Source: Bacillota bacterium (GTDB lineage Bacteria > Bacillota > Clostridia > Acetivibrionales > DSM-1351). Taken from it: a DNA stretch of 10,529 nt. Numbering within the stretch: the stretch's first letter is position 1; every line of letters starts with the position of its first letter. This document shows, piece by piece, positions 7,324 through 10,529 of this stretch. The position numbers were made by a program, and so were the translations under genes. The notes under the pieces were generated by a model. The model was not told the origin of the DNA, made no database searches, and saw only the letters and a list, made by a program, of their open reading frames with translations. Location: positions 1 through 10,529 of the forward strand of contig JAEZIU010000191.1 of NCBI GenBank assembly GCA_023436485.1, read 5' to 3'.

Positions 7324-7599
7324 ATGCTTGTAACACTGGAAGAAGCAAAACTGTATTTAAGACTTGATAATAATTGCGAGGATGCTCTCGTCACAAGCCT
7401 TATCAATACGGCACAAATATTATGCGAGGATATTATACGTAAGAAAGTAGACGGTTTTGAGGGAGTGCCTGGAACCCTTAAAATAGGTATCCTTTATGGA
7501 GTTGCCTATCTCTATGAGAACAGAGAACAGGCCGATTACAATGGGCTTATAAAAACACTGGCGGGGTTGCTATTTGGTATGCGGGATGAGGTGTTTTAA
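7324..7599 (+). CDS. Head-tail connector protein, HK97 gp6 family
   Basis: A 91-residue, mostly helical protein. It begins TLEEAKLYLRLDNNCEDALV, the typical opening of gp6-like connectors, which form a ring under the portal. It ends with a helix carrying ANREQ-like residues (YLYENREQADYNG) and a short loop, as in the family. GGTGAG just upstream serves as ribosome binding site for the ATG at 7324. Its stop overlaps the next start by one base (TAATG), so the two are translated in a coupled way. Length and position right after the capsid gene both fit. Confidence 0.88.
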   Translation: MLVTLEEAKLYLRLDNNCEDALVTSLINTAQILCEDIIRKKVDGFEGVPGTLKIGILYGVAYLYENREQADYNGLIKTLAGLLFGMRDEVF

Positions 7600-7922
7600 T
7601 GAAGCTGGGTAAAATGCGTTATAGAATAATCATAGAAAGTCCTGTGAATATAGCTGATGAGGATGGATTTAATCAAGAAACATTTACGGAATTTGCTACT
7701 GTGTGGGCAGATATAACCCCAGTGTCAAGCAAGGAGTACTTTGGTTCAAACCAAACCTTGGAGGAGGCTACGAGTAAGATATATATAAGACATATCCCAG
7801 GAATAAACACACTTATGCGAATAAGATGTAGGAGTAGGCTGTTCGACATTATCTCAGTTTTAACTGATGACAGACTTGGAATGAACACAATAATAGCAAG
7901 GGAGGTTTTTACCGATGGCTAA
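7599..7922 (+). CDS. Head-tail adaptor (SPP1 gp16-like / head-tail joining family)
   Basis: A 107-residue beta-rich protein with the order usual in this family: KMRYRIIIESPVN, then a DEDGFNQETFTEFATVWADI strand pair, SSKEYFGSNQTLEEATSKIY, and a closing strand pair ending in IIAREVFTDG. These proteins close the lower end of the head and form the site where the tail attaches. The start codon shares a base with the previous stop, and the last eight bases overlap the gp10-like gene, whose ATG lies within the final codons. I found nothing atypical in length or order. Confidence 0.88.
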   Translation: MKLGKMRYRIIIESPVNIADEDGFNQETFTEFATVWADITPVSSKEYFGSNQTLEEATSKIYIRHIPGINTLMRIRCRSRLFDIISVLTDDRLGMNTIIAREVFTDG

Positions 7923-8346
7923 AATGAGCTTTAAGCTTCCTGAAGAAATGCTGAATAAAATGGCGAGTCTGGCTAACAAGAGCGACACAGTACTAAATCG
8001 TGTATTGGAACGGGGAGCACAGCCCTTATATGTTACAGCTAGAGAGAAGCTATCTTCATCAATTGGTAAGGATACAAAGATGCCTTCAAAAGCCAAGGGA
8101 GAACTTCTGAAATCCCTGAGAATAACCCGGCCTTTTGTAGACAGCAACGGTAATTATGGGATAAAAGTAGGCTGTGAGGGTAATGACTCCAAGGGAGTAT
8201 CCAATGCAATGAAAGCATCAATACTGGAGTATGGAAAATCAGATCAGAAAGCAAGGCCTTGGCTGAAACCTAGTGGAACAAAGGCAAAAAAGGACTGTAT
8301 AGAAGAAATGAAAAAGGCTCTTGAGGATGAGGTTCAAGCTTTATGA
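7915..8346 (+). CDS. HK97 gp10-like head-tail/tail protein
   Basis: A 143-residue basic protein. It begins with a helical region (KLPEEMLNKMASLANKSD), then RGAQPLYVTAREKL, and a SLRITRP strand. The C-terminal signature is ILEYGKSDQKARPWLKP, the E-x-G…RP-x-L-x-P pattern of gp10-like proteins, followed by a Lys-rich helix. Family members lie between the head-tail adaptor and the tail completion protein and help join the tail tube to the head; their precise role is poorly settled. GGGAGG at about 7900-7905 serves as ribosome binding site inside the previous gene. It overlaps its neighbour downstream by four bases (ATGA). Confidence 0.85.
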   Translation: MAKMSFKLPEEMLNKMASLANKSDTVLNRVLERGAQPLYVTAREKLSSSIGKDTKMPSKAKGELLKSLRITRPFVDSNGNYGIKVGCEGNDSKGVSNAMKASILEYGKSDQKARPWLKPSGTKAKKDCIEEMKKALEDEVQAL

Positions 8347-8690
8347 GTATATCACAGAAAATAATATCTGCTCTGAAACCACTTAACATCCCTATTACCC
8401 TTGTAGAAAATCCGGTGAGAACAGCAAGCGAATATATAGTGTTAATACCAATATCGGATACCTTTCCCGTCTATGCAAATAACAGGCCAATAGCAGAAGT
8501 TAGCGAAATGGAGCTGGCTGTGTATATTAAGGGGAATTACCTTGATTTAATCGACAAAATATTAAAGCAATTGATAACAGCGGAGTTCACTATAACAGGC
8601 AGACGATACGTTGAATATGAAGCAGCGACAAAATTCCACCACTATGCAATAGATGTAGCGGTGGAAAATATATTTTTGGAGGAAAATTAA
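8343..8690 (+). CDS. Probable tail completion/terminator protein
   Basis: A 115-residue alpha/beta protein: an N-terminal helix (SISQKIISALKPL), strand ITLVENPV, a strand pair (YIVLIPIS and EMELAVYIKG), a helix LDLIDKILKQLI, then FTITGRRYVEYE and a final strand HHYAIDVAVENIF. This layout and size fit the tail terminator or completion proteins that cap the tail tube. Their genes normally sit between gp10 and the major tail protein, exactly as here. The assignment rests on position and overall pattern more than on any single motif. It overlaps the gp10-like gene by four bases and the tail gene by one (TAATG). Confidence 0.75.
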   Translation: MSISQKIISALKPLNIPITLVENPVRTASEYIVLIPISDTFPVYANNRPIAEVSEMELAVYIKGNYLDLIDKILKQLITAEFTITGRRYVEYEAATKFHHYAIDVAVENIFLEEN

Positions 8691-9280
8691 TGGCAACAAT
8701 AGGGTTGGATAGGCTTTACTATTCAAAAATAACAGAGGATGCAAATGGTACAGAAACATATGGAATCCCAATACCACTGGCAAAGGCAATAAAAGCTGAT
8801 TTATCAGTTGAGCTTGCGGAAGCCGTACTGTATGCAGATGATGGTACGGCTGAGGTGGTTAAGGAATTCAAAAGCGGCAAACTGTCTCTCGGAATAGATG
8901 ATATCGGAATGACTGCAGCGGAAGACCTGACAGGTGCAATGTTAGATGACAACAAGGTATTAATCTCCACCAGTGAGGATGGCGGTTCACCTGTGGCAAT
9001 CGGCTTCAGAGCAAAGAAGGCAAACGGAAAGTACCGATATTTTTGGTTATTCAGAGTCAAGTTTGGTATTCCTGCAACAAACCTTCAAACAAAAGGCGAT
9101 AGCATTTCTTTTCAGACACCAACAATAGAGGGAACAGTAATGAGAAGAAATAAGCTGGACGAAAGAGGCAATCATCCATGGAAGGCAGAGGTAAGTGAGG
9201 ATGATACAGGTGTTACCGGAATAACAATAAGCTCATGGTTCACAAAGGTTTATGAGCCTGTATTTACAGAAGTACCGTAA
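8690..9280 (+). CDS. Major tail protein, phi13 family
   Basis: A 196-residue protein that stacks to form the tail tube. It opens with MATIGLDRLYYSKITED, then AKAIKADLSVELAEAVLYAD and SGKLSLGIDDIGMTAAEDL. Further on come DGGSPVAIGFRAKKANGKYR, WLFRVKFGIPATNLQTKGDS and QTPTIEGTVMRR, the standard sequence of segments in phi13-type tube proteins of Gram-positive siphoviruses. GGAGG at 8678-8682 precedes the ATG, and the gene shares one base with the previous stop. No extra C-terminal Ig-like domain is present; the protein ends after a short WFTKVYEPVF strand. A 55-base gap leads to the chaperone gene, which has its own ribosome binding site. Confidence 0.93.
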   Translation: MATIGLDRLYYSKITEDANGTETYGIPIPLAKAIKADLSVELAEAVLYADDGTAEVVKEFKSGKLSLGIDDIGMTAAEDLTGAMLDDNKVLISTSEDGGSPVAIGFRAKKANGKYRYFWLFRVKFGIPATNLQTKGDSISFQTPTIEGTVMRRNKLDERGNHPWKAEVSEDDTGVTGITISSWFTKVYEPVFTEVP

Positions 9281-9335
9281 CCAAGAACAAAAAATTACTA
9301 CTATTATATATGTATTTTTAATGGAGGACGTAAAC

Positions 9336-9722
9336 ATGGAGGAGGAACGCAGTAGCCTCATAGAAATAGGCGGTAGGGAGTATCAGCTATTTCTGACTAC
9401 CAAGGCAACAAAGGAAATAGCCAAAAGGTATGGAGGACTTGAAAACTTAGGCGATAAGCTCATGAAATCAGAAAGCTTTGAAATGGCATTGGATGAAATA
9501 GTTTGGCTTATTACACTATTGGCAAACCAAGGTGTGCTTATACACAATTTACAGAACAAAAATGACAGAAGAGAACTTCTGACTGAGGAAGAAGTGGAGC
9601 TTCTGACCTCGCCTTTTGAGCTTGCAACATATAAAGAAGTGATTATGGAAGCAATGTACAGGGGAACGAAAAGGTTTATTGAATCGGAGGAAAGCAATAC
9701 AAAAAACACGTCAGTCGGGTAA
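9336..9722 (+). CDS. Tail assembly chaperone, short form (gpG-like)
   Basis: A 128-residue acidic, helical protein (EIGGREYQLFLTTKATKEIA, then a ligand-free helix bundle ending FELATYKEVIMEAMYRG and an Asn/Ser/Thr/Lys tail). It lies right after the major tail protein, the position of the chaperone that holds the tape-measure protein while the tube forms. I chose the ATG at 9336 because GGAGG at 9323-9327 is eight bases ahead; the in-frame ATG at 9321 overlaps that site, and the open frame reaching back into the tail gene has no better start. The stop at 9720-9722 is bypassed by a -1 shift (see 9686-9747), giving a longer fusion form. Confidence 0.87.
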   Translation: MEEERSSLIEIGGREYQLFLTTKATKEIAKRYGGLENLGDKLMKSESFEMALDEIVWLITLLANQGVLIHNLQNKNDRRELLTEEEVELLTSPFELATYKEVIMEAMYRGTKRFIESEESNTKNTSVG

Positions 9723-9747
9723 GTGATGAAGAATTGTTTGCCCGGCT
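9686..9747 (+). promoter_or_regulatory. Programmed -1 ribosomal frameshift signal in the tail chaperone
   Basis: There are three parts. The heptamer A_AAA_AAC occupies 9701-9707 with the zero-frame codons AAA and AAC, the correct phase for a -1 slip. An internal Shine-Dalgarno sequence GGAGG (9686-9690) lies ten bases upstream, a stimulating spacing like that known from dnaX. A stem-loop follows five bases after the heptamer: AGTCGGGTAAG (9713-9723) pairs with 9737-9747, 11 pairs including three G-U, with the stop codon TAA inside the stem. The -1 frame is open from 9683 to 9910. Confidence 0.9.
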
Positions 9748-9910
9748 TATTTATTATGGTGTAACACAGCTAAGAAGAAATGAAGCAGAGGTCTGGCTTA
9801 TGCCCATTGGAGGACTTCTGGACCAATGGGAAATTCACAAGCAATTTAATGGAATTACTAAGCCAAAAAGAGAGCTGTTTATTGATGATGTGATTCCTTT
9901 TGATGTTTAG
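9707..9910 (+). CDS. gpT-like extension of the tail chaperone, made only as a -1 frameshift fusion
   Basis: A 67-codon frame in the -1 phase relative to the chaperone, from the codon read after the slip to TAG at 9908-9910. It begins HVSRVSDEELFARL, continues YYGVTQLRRNEAEVWLMPIG and WEIHKQFNG, and ends KPKRELFIDDVIPFDV. Such a W-L-M-P-I-G…W-E-x-H-K-Q-F…K-P-K-R-E pattern is familiar as the second frame of tail chaperones in Gram-positive siphoviruses. There is no ATG near its beginning and no ribosome binding site at a usable distance, so separate translation is unlikely. The fusion would be 191 residues encoded by 9336-9707 joined to 9707-9910. In lambda the long form binds the tape-measure protein; here no tape-measure gene follows within the window. 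Confidence 0.85.
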   Translation, partial: HVSRVSDEELFARLIYYGVTQLRRNEAEVWLMPIGGLLDQWEIHKQFNGITKPKRELFIDDVIPFDV

Positions 9911-9926
9911 CATTTGTAGTAGGATA

Positions 9927-9957
9927 TTCACAAATATGTTATATTATAGTTTATAAT
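9927..9957 (+). promoter_or_regulatory. Candidate promoter for the ferredoxin-nitroreductase gene
   Basis: A perfect TATAAT (9952-9957) and a near-consensus TTCACA (9927-9932) lie in the 72-base gap after the chaperone extension. The 19-base spacer is longer than ideal. No terminator is visible between the phage genes and this promoter. Confidence 0.45.
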
Positions 9958-9982
9958 GCCATAGCGAAGGAGGCGAATATTC

Positions 9983-10529
9983 ATGGCACTAAAAACTGGC
10001 CGATTCTATGAGTGTGCGAAAGTTGAAATAGATAGAGACAGGTGCACTGTCTGCGGCCTATGTGCAAAGGTATGTAAGGGAGCGCCACTATTTATTGAGG
10101 ATAAAATGGTCAAGATAGACCATAGTAGGGTTTTTGGGTGCATCGCATGCGGACAATGCATGGCGGTTTGTCCTAACAATGCTATAAAAGTTTATGGAAG
10201 AGATATGACGCCAGATGATGTTATTGAGTTACCTAAAGTTGATAGTGTGGCCAATTATGAAAGTTTAAAGTCATTATTGATTTCACGCAGAAGTGTGAGA
10301 GAATATAAAGATCAAAAGATTGAACGTGAAATTATAGATAAAATATTAGAAGCAGCATCTACTGCTCCTAATGGACTTGGTAGTTCTGATGTTGAGGTTA
10401 TGGTACTAGATGATAAAGAAAAGGTTGAAGAATTTACTTTAGACCTAATTAATATATTAAAAAAGAATAAATGGCTATTTTCGCCCATAATGCTCAAAAT
10501 CTATAGACCATTTGTTGGCAAAGAAACTT
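9983..10529 (+). CDS. Ferredoxin-nitroreductase fusion protein, 3' end cut off by the window
   Basis: 182 codons are visible before the right edge; related proteins are usually about 270 residues. The N-terminal domain carries two [4Fe-4S] cluster motifs: C21-x2-C24-x2-C27-x3-C31 and C53-x2-C56-x2-C59-x3-C63, the latter followed by Pro. After a linker, SRRSVREYKDQKIEREIIDK (residues 101-120) and ILEAASTAPNGLGSSDVEV begin a nitroreductase-type flavin domain, with the RRSVR segment being the usual FMN phosphate-binding start. Such fusions are common in anaerobic Clostridia and are thought to pass electrons from ferredoxin clusters to FMN; the substrate is unknown. AAGGAGG at 9967-9973 is nine bases ahead of the ATG. 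It stands where a tape-measure gene would be expected, so it is either host DNA at the end of a truncated prophage or cargo within it. Confidence 0.9.
   Translation, partial: MALKTGRFYECAKVEIDRDRCTVCGLCAKVCKGAPLFIEDKMVKIDHSRVFGCIACGQCMAVCPNNAIKVYGRDMTPDDVIELPKVDSVANYESLKSLLISRRSVREYKDQKIEREIIDKILEAASTAPNGLGSSDVEVMVLDDKEKVEEFTLDLINILKKNKWLFSPIMLKIYRPFVGKET

Noticed and set aside
9252..9335. Chaperone starting inside the end of the major tail protein gene
   Set aside because: The upstream 28 codons look unlike the family, and a well-spaced GGAGG points to the ATG at 9336.
9723..9910. gpT-like frame as an independent gene
   Set aside because: No ATG or ribosome binding site lies at a usable position near its start, while a full frameshift signal joins it to the previous gene.

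Overview
The window is the packaging, head and early-tail part of an integrated tailed phage (siphovirus, HK97-type head). The host looks like a low-to-middling GC Gram-positive bacterium, most likely in class Clostridia. The grounds are strong GGAGG-type ribosome binding sites, TTG and GTG starts, about 40% GC by hand count in the head genes, A/T-ending codons, Firmicute-type phage proteins, and a clostridial-style ferredoxin-nitroreductase at the right edge. Genus is not resolved. All recognised genes lie on the + strand.

Layout. At the left edge is the 3' part of a phage amidoligase (2-808), then a gamma-glutamylcyclotransferase-like protein (895-1380). This pair probably makes and trims or cyclises an amide or isopeptide-linked product. 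A hairpin (1401-1430) separates them from the packaging genes: small terminase (1461-1946) and large terminase (1939-3483). A very AT-rich cargo gene of unknown function (3588-4022) follows, with its own candidate promoter and a strong terminator. It splits terL from the portal gene, which are normally adjacent. The head and connector genes then run in tight, overlapping order: portal (4124-5365), ClpP-like head protease (5358-6053), major capsid protein (6099-7295), gp6-like connector (7324-7599), head-tail adaptor (7599-7922), gp10-like protein (7915-8346), tail completion protein (8343-8690) and phi13-type major tail protein (8690-9280).

The tail chaperone (9336-9722) is followed in the -1 frame by a 67-codon extension without a start codon of its own (to 9910). 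The junction carries a three-part frameshift signal: an internal Shine-Dalgarno sequence, the heptamer A_AAA_AAC in the right frame, and a downstream stem-loop. The products would be 128 aa and 191 aa, equivalent to lambda gpG and gpGT.

Where the tape-measure gene should come next, a ferredoxin-nitroreductase gene (9983 to the right edge) begins with its own promoter-like sequence. The prophage is therefore either truncated after the chaperone or carries a metabolic cargo gene there.

No gene-free stretch longer than about 120 bases exists. I saw no RNA genes, insertion sequences, CRISPR arrays or attachment sites. I see no wholly new multi-gene system. The points most worth a second look are the frameshift signal, the AT-rich cargo gene, the amidoligase/cyclotransferase pair and the right-hand junction.
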